Notes: a model not told the origin generated them from the letters alone. DNA of 64,000 bases from Maratus speciosus (GCA_963932465.1 OZ010794.1:443363502-443427501); one strand, 5' to 3'; positions 1 to 10,669 are shown, numbered from the stretch's first letter. Translations and numbers: made by a program.

Positions 1-233
1 TAATATTCTTCTTTTGGGTTTGAAGTTATAAAACTCTGTGAGCTTAGGAATAACATTCAGAGCTGCACTATTGGAAAGCACTGTGTTTTGAAACTTTGCA
101 TTTTGAATAGATATTAGTTTTAGATATTTTCAGGAACAAGTATAGCTTTTGTATAAATTCTTTTCTCTATTTTAATGCACCATCGTGCATATTTTCATGT
201 TATTTTTAAAATGTAAATTGTTTATTTTAATTA
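1..233. other. No gene seen; AT-rich flank
   Basis: No coding signal, RNA gene or repeat terminus is visible here. If the TJAP1-like gene begins upstream of the window, this is intronic. Confidence 0.4.
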
Positions 234-1571
234 CCGTAATTTCCGGCCTATAATCCGCGGATTATCTGTGAAAAAACCTCAAAATTTTTAAGTGCGGATT
301 ATCTACCTGTGCGGACTATCTGCTGAAAACTTTTTTAAGCAGAAACTCAGGGCCTTAGAGGAGGAATTGAATAGAGAGCGAATCCCATTGTTCTCATCTG
401 TCGAACCTTGATGCACTCATGTCGGAGATTTCATCACCAAAAGGGTGTCATTTTTTGGCGGTGATCCCTTTCTTGGCAATTTACCACTTTCATTCTCGTG
501 ATAAAAGAAATGCTCCAAAACGAATGCAGACGAAATAGGTCTTGGTGGGATGCGGGAAAAACCGGTTTGGCGCGCATTCTCCCCACCATCACGTGATGGT
601 GGAGAGCATGATATGTGCCTCAAGAAAAGGTTGCCATTTCTAAGTCCAGTTATATTAGAAGTCTATGCTCAGGGCAGACATCCAGTTTCTACCGGCAGTC
701 ATAAAATAAAAATGTAAACAGTTATCAAACGATTGTCTGCTATCGACCGTTCGTGGAGTTGCTTGTGATTGGTTCACATCTGACGTGAACGTGCTAGTGG
801 GAGTGGCTTCCGATTATGATTTTATTTTTTTTAGCCTTTTGGCAACATGTTTTTATGAAGAACAAAGCATTTGTCAACTCATTCCTTTCAAAAATTGCAA
901 CCTCAATCATTTATGAAATAGCTCCGCCCAAAATTACGGCAGTTTTACTAATTACAATGATTGATATTACGATGCAGCCAATGGGAATCCACCACACAAT
1001 AATCGAATGAATCATTATCGTATCGTAATTTCGCGGTTTTACTGCTGCCCTCTATGGATAGAATAATAAAATACAATTATGTCCTTGTAATGTATATTAA
1101 AAACCAAAATGTATTTGATGGTATATCACGTTGAAAGTTATAATAATGTCTAAGAGAAAACCTGTTATTTAACACTGCAGAATTTAAACAGGACGTTATT
1201 TAAAATGCGGAAGATGATTTAAAAACAGCAATTATAACAGAATTATCTGTATTCACAAGACATTCAACGTTTTAGATATAAGATTCAATGAAAAAAAATA
1301 TTTGTATTTTATAACTTGTAATTATTTTATTATAATTATTTTCAATTATTTTATTACAATTATCATTTAAATAGAGCAACTAAATAAATAGGGAGGTGGT
1401 TTATTAGTAGTACTTTGGAATGTTGAAAGCAATGAGTAATTGTCGTATAGTCCGGCGTATAATCCGCGGATTATACGCCGATGCGGATTATCTGCTGAAA
1501 TATTTTTATAACGGCTAAAAATTGCGGCTGCAGATTATATGCCGCTGCGGATTATAGGCCGGAAATTACGG
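234..1571. mobile_element. Non-autonomous DNA transposon with CCGTAATTTCC termini and TA target duplication
   Basis: The left end reads TA then CCGTAATTTCCGGCC; the right end is its exact reverse complement followed by TA. The match runs 25 bp without a mismatch, and further copies of the subterminal words (ccgcggattat, gcggattatctgctg) recur just inside both ends. The TA target duplication and length of 1.34 kb fit a Tc1/mariner-pogo type non-autonomous element; the superfamily is inferred from TSD and architecture only. The interior has no transposase, only short chance frames. It contains a perfect 20-nt palindrome with a CACGTG core at 583-602. The elements at 17792-24499 and 33392-52319 have related CCGT- or CCAT-beginning ends. 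Confidence 0.85.
583..602. repeat. Perfect 20-nt palindrome with E-box core
   Basis: The sequence CCACCATCAC followed by its exact complement forms a perfect dyad with CACGTG at the centre. Pairing resumes for three more bases after one mismatch. It lies in a locally GC-richer patch of the 234-1571 element. Confidence 0.7.
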
Positions 1572-1765
1572 TAATAAGAATGTGCAAATTTCTAGTATAT
1601 ATTTATCGAATAGTAATTCGTATAAAACCTAAAGTATTTTATGTTGCATTTACCTGTATTTATGCTGCATCATGTGATGAAATATATGAAAAAATTTACT
1701 TGCTGTACAACTATTATACCTTGTGATTATCACTGCGACTTCACATGAATATTGTCCATAAGAAA

Positions 1766-1962
1766 ATTTGGTACTTTTCGGTTAGCCGGGTGCCAGTGTT
1801 ATATATACATATATATGTGTGTATACATGTAGGTATATCTACATATATATTTACATATATATGCAATATGTGTATATGTATATATATGTACATTTATATA
1901 TATGTATGCATATAAATATGTATATATAACACTGGCGTCCGGCTAACCAGAAAGTACCAAAA
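1766..1962. mobile_element. Short inverted-repeat element (about 200 bp) around a TA-rich core
   Basis: The first ~43 bases (tttggtacttttcggttagccgg onward in segments: ggtactttt, ggttagccgg, gccagtgtta) return as the reverse complement at about 1919-1962 with a few mismatches. The core between the arms is almost pure ATRTAT. This is a MITE or foldback; no target duplication is clear and no superfamily is assigned. Confidence 0.7.
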
Positions 1963-2877
1963 TTGTTTTTAAATGTATTGTTTTAATATATGACATAATT
2001 TTCACCATTAAATGCATTTCGCATATAATAATTTAATTATTTTAAGGTTTTTCTTTTTTAATATCTATGTGTTAACATATTTTTTATAACGTAATTTTCT
2101 CCATTTTTTGCTGTAACATGTGATTATTTATTTTATTTTAAAGTCTTTTGTTTTCAATAATCACAAGTTAAAAATGTATATATAATAATGAAATAATTTT
2201 TGTTCTGTTTTACAGTTTTGCAACAATTAAATAAATACATATTTTTTCTAAATATGAAATAAATATTCATTAAAATAATGAAAATTTAAATAAGAAATTA
2301 AAAAAAAAAACCCCAAAAATTTGTAAAATTCAGAAAAGGATTCCACATTGCAAGATTGTTGTGCATTATATTGTAAAATATGGTTAAACAGCTATTCGTA
2401 GATTTTGTTCCGATAAAAACTTTTTAACAAAACTATTTTGTTTGACTTTAACATTAAATAATTCTTAAAATAATTCTTCTTTTTAAAAACTGTTTGCTTC
2501 AGTATGTCTATCAAACATTTCTTTATGAAGTTACCATTTTCACATTTTTATGTGCAACAGTTTTCCTAATATTAGTCTAGAAAGACACCCGACACCCCCT
2601 CCCCTCCCTTTCCCCCAGTCACAAAAAATCCATTTACAGCAGCGGTGGTGACAGCATTAGTTACTTTTTTTTAAAATAGACAGATTTTAAATGTAGGGTA
2701 AAATTGATTCACAAATAAACAATCTAATCACAAATATTTTTTGTAGAAATTGAATTGTGCTTGATCGATTATTGAGATCCTCAATTTCCTTATAAGTTAA
2801 ACCCCCTTCTTCTAAAAGGCATTTTGAAAAACAAATACTTATTATCTTAAAATACAAATAATAATAAAGATATTTAA
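1963..2877. other. AT-rich stretch without recognisable genes
   Basis: Only low-complexity A/T tracts and a short C-rich patch near 2585-2620 are seen. No splice-bounded open frame is convincing. Confidence 0.4.
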
Positions 2878-3216
2878 AAAGGTAGCAGTGAGAGTTTTCT
2901 AGTAAAACAAATATTTCTAAATATCTCAAAATAATAATATAAACACAAGGACATGAGTTTCAAAACACACCTTATCCAAAATAAGAAAAATCATTTTCTT
3001 TACCAATCTATTGGTAGACCTGCTCATAAAAAATACTACAATTTGCAAAAAAATTAGTTTATTGTGTATTTCTGCCTTTGTAAAATCTTGGCTTACAATG
3101 AAAACCAATGGACTCAGTTAGGTTTTTGGCAATTTCCCAAAATTTTATTTTCTGGATAAGACGAGTTTTGAAACTCACATCCGCATATCTAAAGGTAGCA
3201 GTGAGAGTTCTCTAGT
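2878..3216. repeat. Direct repeat pair flanking MITE A copy 1
   Basis: A block reading aaaggtagcagtgagagtt then tYtctagt is present at 2878-2903 and again at 3191-3216. The first copy continues uninterrupted into aaaacaaatatttc. In the second copy the same continuation appears only after the 3217-3741 element. The first copy is therefore a natural empty-site reference for that insertion. Confidence 0.7.
2949..3182. mobile_element. MITE family A, copy 1
   Basis: The left end contains ggacatgagtttcaaaac and the right end its imperfect inverse (ttttgaaactcacatcc). Both are followed inward by a cttatcc/ggataag block. The same arrangement, ends and interior (agtttattgtgtatttctgcc versus a cognate block) recurs in the same orientation at 7690-7944, which defines a repeat family. 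The boundaries are approximate because no clean target duplication was found. Confidence 0.6.
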
Positions 3217-3419
3217 CAGGGGTCTGTCCAGGTTTTTTTTCCAGTGTCTTATTTTTGTGGATTTAATTATTATTTTTGTGAAAAAAGTAATTTCACAAAA
3301 CATTAGTTAACCCATTTATTCCTAGTCTCCCAAAATTGGAGATGTTTGAATTTTACATAAATAAACTAATATATTTTTTAGACAGAATGTCCAGATTAGT
3401 ATAAATAATGCAATAATTA

Positions 3420-3460
<41 letters not shown>

Positions 3461-3741
3461 TATTATATGTATAGATTAAAAGTTTTTTTGCTAACAAAAG
3501 TGCTATTTATGTATATAAAGTATAATTTACTGTCACTCAAAAAAATTCCCAAAACTGAAATCAGTTCATAGATTGAGATTTTGTGCAGTGTGTATCTACC
3601 ATTCTCAAAAAAATGTTCTGTGTTTTTTTGTGAAAGGGCCGTTTTTCCGAAATTTATTTTTGTGAAGAGTCCGTTTTACTATCATTGAATTTTGTGAAGA
3701 GTCTGTTAACGGACTCAGTTTTCCCCCTGGACAGACCCCTG
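3217..3741. mobile_element. hAT-like MITE with CAGGGGTC termini and 5-bp target duplication, copy 1
   Basis: The element begins CAGGGGTCTGTCCAGG and ends with CCTGGACAGACCCCTG, a perfect 16-bp inverted repeat. It is flanked by ctagt at 3212-3216 and 3742-3746. The adjacent direct repeat at 2878-2908 shows the unoccupied sequence with a single ctagt. The interior is T-rich with words such as gtgaagagtc and a (TA)n tract at about 3427-3457. A second copy is at 39873-40261, again with a 5-bp duplication. CAGGGG ends are common among hAT elements, and some hAT lineages make 5-bp rather than 8-bp duplications; the assignment rests on that. Confidence 0.85.
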
Positions 3742-3746
3742 CTAGT

Positions 3747-4617
3747 AAAACTAAAATTTCCTGGTTTCTTGCTGTGCCCTGTCCTTAAATATCGATCTGC
3801 GACCACCACTGGTATCTATATCAAAAGTTTTAATGATTTTGGTGGAATAAAAAATATACTAAAGTAATATATCATTTTTCATTATAATAATTTTTTTTTT
3901 TTTTTTTTTTTTTTATTGTAGCTGCTAGAGAAAGTCTCCAATTACAGTACTTATTAGCATATGTTAAATGTGCCAATGTTCTAATACATCTGCAGTTTTT
4001 TTATTAGTTAAAAACTGATTCATGATTTTCCCAATTGATTCACATTTTGATGATGTCGGATTTGCAGTTTTATGATTACGAAGAATAAGACTGACTTGTA
4101 AAATACGAACACTGGTCAATCGATATACCCTGTCATTAACTCAGTGACATGAGGTCTGATCCCTGTGTTAGAAAGATTGCTAACCATTGCCGGGCATTAC
4201 TCTTAAATGCTGATTCTTATAATCTCATGCCATTATCTCAATATTTGGGGAGGGGAAAATAATTTTTCTACTGACTTAATAAAAAGTTAATTGAAGACCT
4301 GGGTGGAAGATGTTATGTAACAAAAATTAGAATTCGAGAAAATTGAAGTGAAAGTTTTTGTTGTAATTTAGTTATTTATTTAATTCTTTCTTAGTAGCAT
4401 ATGTTTGAATGTTAATAGACGATACTAAACTCTCCTAGAAAAGGACATTAACATTCAATTATTAAATATTAAAAAAGATTTTTTGCCATATAAATTATTA
4501 AATATAAAAATATTCAAATATACTGTCTCATATCTTCAATACTAAGTAGAATTTTACTATTTTAGTTTTAAGTAGTAAAAGATCTCCTTAAAACACCATC
4601 AAAAACTTTTAAATGCG
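3747..4617. other. AT-rich stretch, no gene recognised
   Basis: It contains a long poly(T) tract near 3890-3914. The sequence is otherwise unassigned; in the TJAP1 model it would be intronic. Confidence 0.4.
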
Positions 4618-4774
4618 CTAGGCCTTTCGAAAGATCCGAGTCTTTCTTTGGCAGGCGCAAAGAAGACGGGCTTTTACTATGAAAGCAGTAGCGATACACA
4701 TAGTATAGCAAGTAGTAGAAGCACATCTTCTTTGCGCCTGACGAAGAAAGACTCAGATCTTTCGAAATGCCTAG
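4618..4774. repeat. Long hairpin with 48-bp arms
   Basis: The left arm 4618-4665 (ctaggcctttcgaaagat ... gcgcaaagaag) and right arm 4727-4774 are inverse copies with only a handful of mismatches, separated by a 61-bp loop. The right arm carries ctgacgaag, then a gaaaga/tctttc pairing, then gaaat. This arrangement resembles the compact hammerhead-like motif seen in some Penelope-like elements, but it has an unpaired A where the core should be closed. It could be a retroelement terminal remnant or a foldback. Confidence 0.75.
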
Positions 4775-4987
4775 TGTCTTTTAATGTATTTTAGTTTTAC
4801 CATATGGTATAATACTTCATTATGCTTTCATTCATAAAATAAAATAATTTTTGAGAAAATATATCATAACATGTTCTTCCGCTAAGCTCTTCAATTATTT
4901 TGCAAACTGTGCTACATTCAAACTGTATTAAAGTTTTATATTAATAATTACTTAATCTTAGTAATACATATTTTTTTGTATTCTTAG

Positions 4988-5029
4988 GACTTGGCCAAAT
5001 GGAGATGATGAAAAATATGGCTCGGATAT
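4988..5029 (+). CDS. TJAP1: Candidate 42-nt internal exon of the TJAP1-like gene
   Basis: A T-rich tract and ttcttag acceptor end at 4987, and a gtaaga donor starts at 5030. In the frame that joins exon 7199-7360, the 42 nt encode TWPNGDDEKYGSD with split codons at both ends. The last two bases (at) plus the first base of the next exon (t) make Ile, leading straight into LHQEIESLKRQL. The phase is the same (2) at both ends, so including or skipping the exon keeps the downstream frame. The peptide is acidic and hydrophilic, as expected for the segment preceding the coiled coil. I do not recall a direct match in vertebrate TJAP1, so the support is splice sites and frame only. Confidence 0.5.
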
Positions 5030-5333
5030 GTAAGATTTTTTAAAGTCATTATTTAATTATTCTGCTTATTTTTTTTATTTCACATTAATATTTAAAAATA
5101 TTTCCATTGTATCACTTTTATATTTTCCACTTTCTAAAAACAAAAACTTGGATAGTTTCCTTAATTCATAAAACTTTTATTGAGTCGCCAGACTTTTAGG
5201 TGATCAAGACTTATCTAAAATCAGGATAATTCCTGATCACTTGCAATGTAATTATAAATCAACTTGACTTTTTGTATTTTTGCATACGAATAGAGTGTTT
5301 CTAACATTTGAATCATCTAAAACACTGACTTAT

Positions 5334-5450
5334 TGAAATTATTTTTTGAAAAAATATGAATTGTAACCTATGAATTTTTAATAGAAATAGATTTCTAGAA
5401 GCTTCAAATAAGCAAATCCTCAATTAACTTCTTCTGAAAATTTGTTTTTT
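5334..5450. repeat. Fragment of foldback family B
   Basis: The words gaattgtaacctatgaa, agaaatagatttctagaa and cttcaaata occur in the same order as in the right arm of the 6186-6900 foldback. Only one arm is clear. Confidence 0.5.
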
Positions 5451-5569
5451 AGTAATGGTTAAAAACCTACCCATGTGGCAATCTGTTTTGCAAAAATTAA
5501 AATTTGACAAAAGTTTCATAATATTTCTCATAATGCACAACAGGATCTAAAAAGATTAGTGAATAATGC

Positions 5570-6100
5570 AGAAGAAGCATCAGCCAAAAAAAAGAAAGAA
5601 AGAAAGAAAAATCAAGCATAGATTATGAAACACTTTCAACACTTCCAGAATATATTAACAGTACTTCACCATTTAATAACGTGAAAGATGATGTCTAAGT
5701 AAACAATTTTGAAAACACATAACACATTTGAAAACCACATTTCAACAATTACGCCCATAACCAGAAAGGTACTCCAATTCTTTTGTGCAGCTCTGTATAT
5801 GATCTGTAGATTTGTATTTATTTTAAATAGTATGCTAAAGTGTAGTATAGTAAGAAAATGCATATTCAGCAATTTCTACCAATAGGCAGAAATGTGCTTG
5901 AATTATTTTATATTATCCCTGTATATTACATACAGATTTTTACATATACACTGCATATTAAGCTGAAATTTAATTCAGGCAAAAACATACATAGAACTAC
6001 TGAAATTATACTTCCAGAAATTATTATCTATAGATGGCCATGTATATCCAGTTCTTTGTTTAATCATGTATATGTTTTTATTTGTACTCTAAAAACATCT
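5570..6100. repeat. Diverged interspersed repeat R, unsplit copy
   Basis: Blocks such as gattatgaaacacttt, accattta, caacaattac, ttcagcaatttc and ggcagaaatg occur in the same order at 33180-33391 and 52320-52690, where they are split by an 18.9-kb insertion. A (GAAA)n tract is at 5592-5612. Its class is unknown. Its value is as an empty-site comparison. Confidence 0.6.
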
Positions 6101-6185
6101 CTCTCTAAATGTGGTTGAGCCTGAAAATGCATAACTCAAATTAAAAACCCCTGTAACCAATTCTTGCTCAGTAATGAAAATGTAC

Positions 6186-6900
6186 CAAACTCTGAAATTT
6201 TTAATACAAACTACAAACATCGAATTTTGACATCATATTTGGATTTTTCAGTAAATTTTTCTATGGATACCAAGTAGAAAATCATTCGGTCAATTAGTTT
6301 AGGAATTATGAAGATTTAAATTATGGAACTCCTAATGTTAAAGTCATTTGTAATTGTTTCAAAACAGATTGCCATGCAGGTGGATTTTTAAGCATAACTG
6401 AAAACTATGAAAAAGTACCTGGTGGAATGAGTTGTAGTTTAGGATTTGTGTATTTGAATCTTCTAAAACTCAGTATGCCAAAAAAAAAAAAAAAAAAAAA
6501 AGTTATAGGTCACAGTTCATATTTTTTTATATTAATTTCAAAAAATATATATTTTCAGAAAAATTAAGAATTGTAACCTATGAAGTTTTTAACAGAAATA
6601 GATTTCTAGAATCTTCAAATATGCAAATTCAAAATTACAGCTCATTTCGCCAAGTAGTTCTTCTTGAGCTATGTTAAAAAATGCAATGATTGCAATGTTT
6701 GATTATAAATGAATTTAACATTGGAAATTTCAAACTTTAACATTTCATAATTCCTAAACTACTTAACCAAAGAACTTACCATTTGGTATAGTACTTACAA
6801 AAATAAAATTTCACCAATAAAAATACCACAGTAAAATTTACCAAAAATGCCAAATATGATGTCCAAATTAGGTGTTCATATTGAAAATTTCAGAACCTAA
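6186..6900. mobile_element. Foldback family B, full copy
   Basis: The halves on either side of a poly(A) centre (about 6480-6500) are inverse copies. The left-half words tctgaaattttt, catcatatttgg, taggaattatgaa, gattgccatgcaggtgg and ttgaatcttcta reappear reversed on the right as attttcaga, ccaaatatgatg, ttcataattccta and tagaatcttcaaa. A second copy lies at about 15371-15830. A long palindrome with no ORF indicates a foldback or MITE; no superfamily is assigned. Confidence 0.75.
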
Positions 6901-7198
6901 TTTTGACAGTATGAAGATAAAGCTCTCTAAGCTTATTTTATTTTTAATATAAATTGAGAGAAGACATAATTTCGAGTTGTATACCTATTTTTTTTAACAG
7001 TTTGGTGATTAAAATGTATGTTTATTTTTTTTTAGGGGGGGGGGGGGGGTGATCCGACTGTACATAGAAGAAAAGGTTGCTGTAATACTTTTTTTTTTTC
7101 TAAACTAGATTCCATTCAATCAGATCATTAATTATTCAGAGTGACTCTAATTAATATATTTTCATTTTTAGTTATTTTTTCTATTATTTTAGTCTTAG

Positions 7199-7360
7199 TT
7201 TGCACCAGGAAATTGAATCTCTTAAAAGACAGTTGTTGGAAAGAGAATATCATATACTCAAGATGGAAACCAGTGTCCTCAATCATGCTGAGCAATATCC
7301 TAATGGAGAATGGGAGCACCTTCAACAAGAATTGATGATTTGGAAGGATAAATATGATAG
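7199..7360 (+). CDS. TJAP1: TJAP1-like internal exon: start of the visible coiled coil
   Basis: This exon runs from tandem acceptors (ttttag ending 7192 and tcttag ending 7198, both in frame) to the donor ag|gtttgt at 7361. It encodes LHQEIESLKRQLLE, then a segment ending EHLQQELMIWKDKYD and a split Arg codon. The heptad-like spacing of Leu, Ile and Met fits the N-terminal coiled coil of TJAP1/PILT proteins. The continuation into RLYDSHKKLQKVNQSLEDKL matches the KFRRLQNSY..NQELEDKL stretch I recall from the vertebrate protein. The family protein associates with tight junctions and the Golgi/trans-Golgi area and binds Discs-large-type scaffolds (established for vertebrate PILT). The use of the first acceptor would add two residues (LS). 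Confidence 0.85.
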
Positions 7361-7395
7361 GTTTGTACCCATTAACTCTGAAACATTTTTTTTAA

Positions 7396-7642
7396 CCCTT
7401 TCGGCCCTGGCGGTCACATGTGTGCCTTACTTTTAAAATGCTTTAAATTATAAATATGAAATTATCATGTAATGCTGCAAGTCCTAATAGTCACATATGT
7501 GTACATTTGATAAAATGTATAATTTTCAACTAATCAAAATAAAATAAATTTATGTATTTTACTACTCAAAACTGCTGTCTGACAAGTTTTAATTTTTTTT
7601 TTTTTCTTTTGGACTTTAAGAAAAAAGTCAGGGCCGAAAAGA
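7396..7642. mobile_element. piggyBac-type MITE with TTAA targets
   Basis: TTAA at 7392-7395 is followed by CCCTTTCGGCCCTG. CAGGGCCGAAAAGA is followed by TTAA at 7643-7646. The ends are an inverted repeat of about 14 bp with two mismatches. The TTAA duplication and CCYTTT start are the hallmark of piggyBac-derived MITEs. The interior (247 bp) has no ORF. It sits 35 bp downstream of the splice donor at 7361. Confidence 0.8.
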
Positions 7643-7689
7643 TTAATGTTATTTTCTTGGATAAGGCATAAGATGACTTTGATATTTTA

Positions 7690-7944
7690 TGTGAGGACAT
7701 GAGTTTCAAAACTCGCCATATCCAGAAAATCAAATTTTGGGAAATTGCAAAAAAATCTGACTACGTCCATTGTTTTTCATTGTAAACCAAGTTTTTACAA
7801 TGGCAGAAATACAGGATAAAACCTGTTTTTTTGCAGACAGTTGTGCAGACTGTTTTTTCGGTGCAGACCAACTGAATAGACTGATAGAGAAAATACGATT
7901 ATTTAAATTTTGGATAAGGCGAGTTTGAAACTCACATCCTCATA
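7690..7944. mobile_element. MITE family A, copy 2
   Basis: The element begins atgtgaggacatgag and ends with the inverse ctcacatcctcata. Inner blocks ttcaaaactcgcca and the inverse gcgagtttgaaa are clear. It is the same family and orientation as 2949-3182, with the interior word ctgcc.../tggcagaaatacag shared in cognate positions. Confidence 0.65.
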
Positions 7945-8189
7945 TGTATTTTTTTAATTTGAATAAGTAATGAAACTGAAAAGAACCTTTGTATTGTAAA
8001 ATGTAAAATCAATCTTTCTTTTTTTAATCTCTTCTGATTAAAAATGTTTAAAAAAAAAAGTTGTAACGAATATTTGATGTAGGAAGCAGATTTAAATCTA
8101 CATTTGGCAATTCTTTTCTGAAAATCAAAGGAAGTAGTTGTTGCAAAAAGTTATTATTCGATATTATTGTTTATCACGAAAACTCTATC

Positions 8190-9015
8190 CAGAATAAAAA
8201 ATAAATTGCTGCATTTTCAGATATAATATTTAAAAAATAATAAAAAGGAGTCTCTTTTAATATTGTTGTAATTTGTATTGAGATATAAGAAACATTTCAA
8301 GAGAAAATAAATATCATTCTAAAAGGTAAAATTCACTGATGAATCAAAACAAGAATAAAAGTGTACTGTAAAAATGTAATAAGAAATAAATTACTGCTTT
8401 TTCAGATATAGTATTTTAAAATAAAGTAAGAGAAAAAGTCTGTTTTAGTACTGTGTTGACGCCATTAAAACATATGAAATATTTCAAAGAAAAAAGATCT
8501 TCCAGCCTGTACTGGGAGTATAAGGTAACTTCCCTATTCTGTGGTTTAAAAATTAAGCTAATTTTATTTGGAAATATGAAAGGTAAAATGTTTGGAACCA
8601 ATTATAATAGATTCCCAGTTTTTGTCGATGCTGAATTTAAATGGAAATTTCAAGAATTAGTCGGATATCACCAAGTTGGTTAGTAATCACCCTAAAACTT
8701 TAAGTGTCTCTGTCATTTTTTACAATAGAGATGACATAAAAAAAAAGGCTCTGGAATCCTTGTATCATAGCCAGATGCTTAAAGAAAAAAAAAATGGATT
8801 TCTAATTTTTTTGTATGTATTTTTGAATTTGAAGTCTTTAAGTGGCACCATTTTGAAACAAGATAGTGAATAAAGCTGGTGAAGTTGTTCGAGATATTGG
8901 TAAGACCTCTACATATGCTCATTCACACCCAGATCAGTTTATAAATGCAAGTGTTATCACATGACAAAAATCACATATATATATATATATATATATATAT
9001 ACACTGTATATATAC

Positions 9016-9053
<38 letters not shown>

Positions 9054-9430
9054 GTTTAAATCAGCATTTGAATGGAGTTGTCATTTGCAGGTCATGGTCC
9101 GTGAAAATGTACTGACAATTTTTGGAATTACTTTCCTCCAGATGGCTGCAATAGTAGATTCTTACTTTTTGTAATGGAAGCTACCTAATACATTTTTGCT
9201 CTGATTGATGAAATACACTGACATTTCAGTGAATCAAAGCAACAATAAAAGTATGCACTATAATAATAGGGGAAAAAATTACTGCTTTTTCGCATATAAT
9301 GGAAAAAAAAGGGGGGGGGGGGATTTCAAAAAAAAAAAAATTATCTTAATTGATAAAATACACCTGACATTTCAGAGAATCAAAACAACAATAAAGGTAT
9401 ATTTGTTGTTTTTTTTTTTTTTTTCACATT
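8190..9430. repeat. Diverged tandem or dispersed repeats with a long (TA)n tract
   Basis: The block ttactgctttttcagatata recurs at about 8200, 8389 and 9285. The block cactgatgaatcaaaacaa..aataaaag recurs near 8326, 9207 and 9349. This indicates an old array with units of roughly 140-190 bp. Two (TA)n stretches occupy about 8976-9003 and 9018-9050, and G12 and poly(A/T) tracts lie at 9303-9422. Open frames here are not bounded by splice sites and resemble no protein I know. Confidence 0.55.
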
Positions 9431-10669
9431 ATTTCCTAAATCTGTTTTTGGAAATTGCATGTAAAAAGTGTCAGTTATATTATTTTCTATCATTTTCTCA
9501 TTAAAAAAATAAATAAAAATAAAATAAAAAAAGAGAGAAACATAATTTTATTCATTCCTAATTTCATATCTTTATTTAAAGAAAGTTTAATATAGTATTG
9601 TTTCTAAAATTTATTTCATGGAATTCTTTGGGGTTTTTTATTTTTATTTTCATAATCGATCATAAATGATTAAGGCTGTTGCATTATACCTAACTTTATG
9701 AGCTTTGTGTGCTGTGTCCTTGGAATTTTGACTTTTGTGATAAAAAGCGTAAGATTGTCATTTATATTCTTATTGACATATCTTGATATAATAACAAATA
9801 TTTGATAATAATAAGCACAATTTTATTTAATTGATTATTAAAAAATTAATACAGCATTTTGAGCATATTTATAGTTAAATATCACCAGATAGAAGTTCTT
9901 ACAAAAATAACTCTTCAAGGATCAACCTACTATAGGTTTTTTGCTGTATTAGTTAAAGAAATAGGCCTCTATTTATTTGGAAATTTAAAATAACAGGGAT
10001 ATCTAATAACAAAGATATAAATTCTAGAAATTGCATTTATATATTTGTTTAATACTTCATACGTTAAAAAATTTGAAAGACATTCAAATCTCTTGTTCAT
10101 GTTAAAATGTAAAACAAATAAGTTGTCATAGATTAAAAAAAAAAAACAGAGTTGTTTATTGCTGTATGCTGTATGTTTTCAATTGCTGGAAAAGCATCAT
10201 GTCATTTATGATAAAAGCACCCAGTTGGTGAAAGAAACCATTATTTTAGTGTTTGTTGTGATTAGGATTATGGAAGATTTTTTATTAATAACGATTACAT
10301 TTATTGAAAGAATGTTGTTATCTGTAGTGTTATTGAGCCCTGATAGTGAGTAGAAAACTTTTTTACTTAATTCCTACTGCCAAAGTTTTTTAAATTGAAG
10401 CATTTTATAAACTGACAAATTACTCTGTCATTTTATAGATTAATATTAAATTCAGAGTAGCAACAAACACGACTTGTTAGCTAGCAATTCTTGTATAGAA
10501 TTTTAATAATTCATATAGACTTTTTCTTTATGACAATTTAATAAGAGTTGTAAATTTAAAAATGCTGGCATAATAATTACCTTATTGGAATTTTCTTTGT
10601 TTTTCTATTTATGTATGAACCTATTTAAATTCTTTTATATAATGATGTATTTATTTAATATTTTAACAG
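9431..10669. other. Intronic AT-rich DNA
   Basis: Between exons 7199-7360 and 10670-10736 nothing beyond low-complexity sequence is recognised here. The frame at 10159-10353 has no recognisable similarity. Confidence 0.5.

Noticed and set aside
816..1010. 64-codon frame in the first element
   Set aside because: It has no transposase motif and lies in a non-autonomous element; composition fits chance.
1801..1930. Long TA-rich stretch as a promoter
   Set aside because: It is the core of an inverted-repeat element and a simple ATRTAT tract, with no transcript start evidence.
8453..8873. Two adjacent frames that looked like a split protein
   Set aside because: I recognise no family, the frames differ, and the region consists of diverged repeats and homopolymers.
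10159..10353. 64-codon hydrophobic frame near a TJAP1 exon
   Set aside because: It lacks a usable donor in the right phase; AT-rich intronic chance frame.
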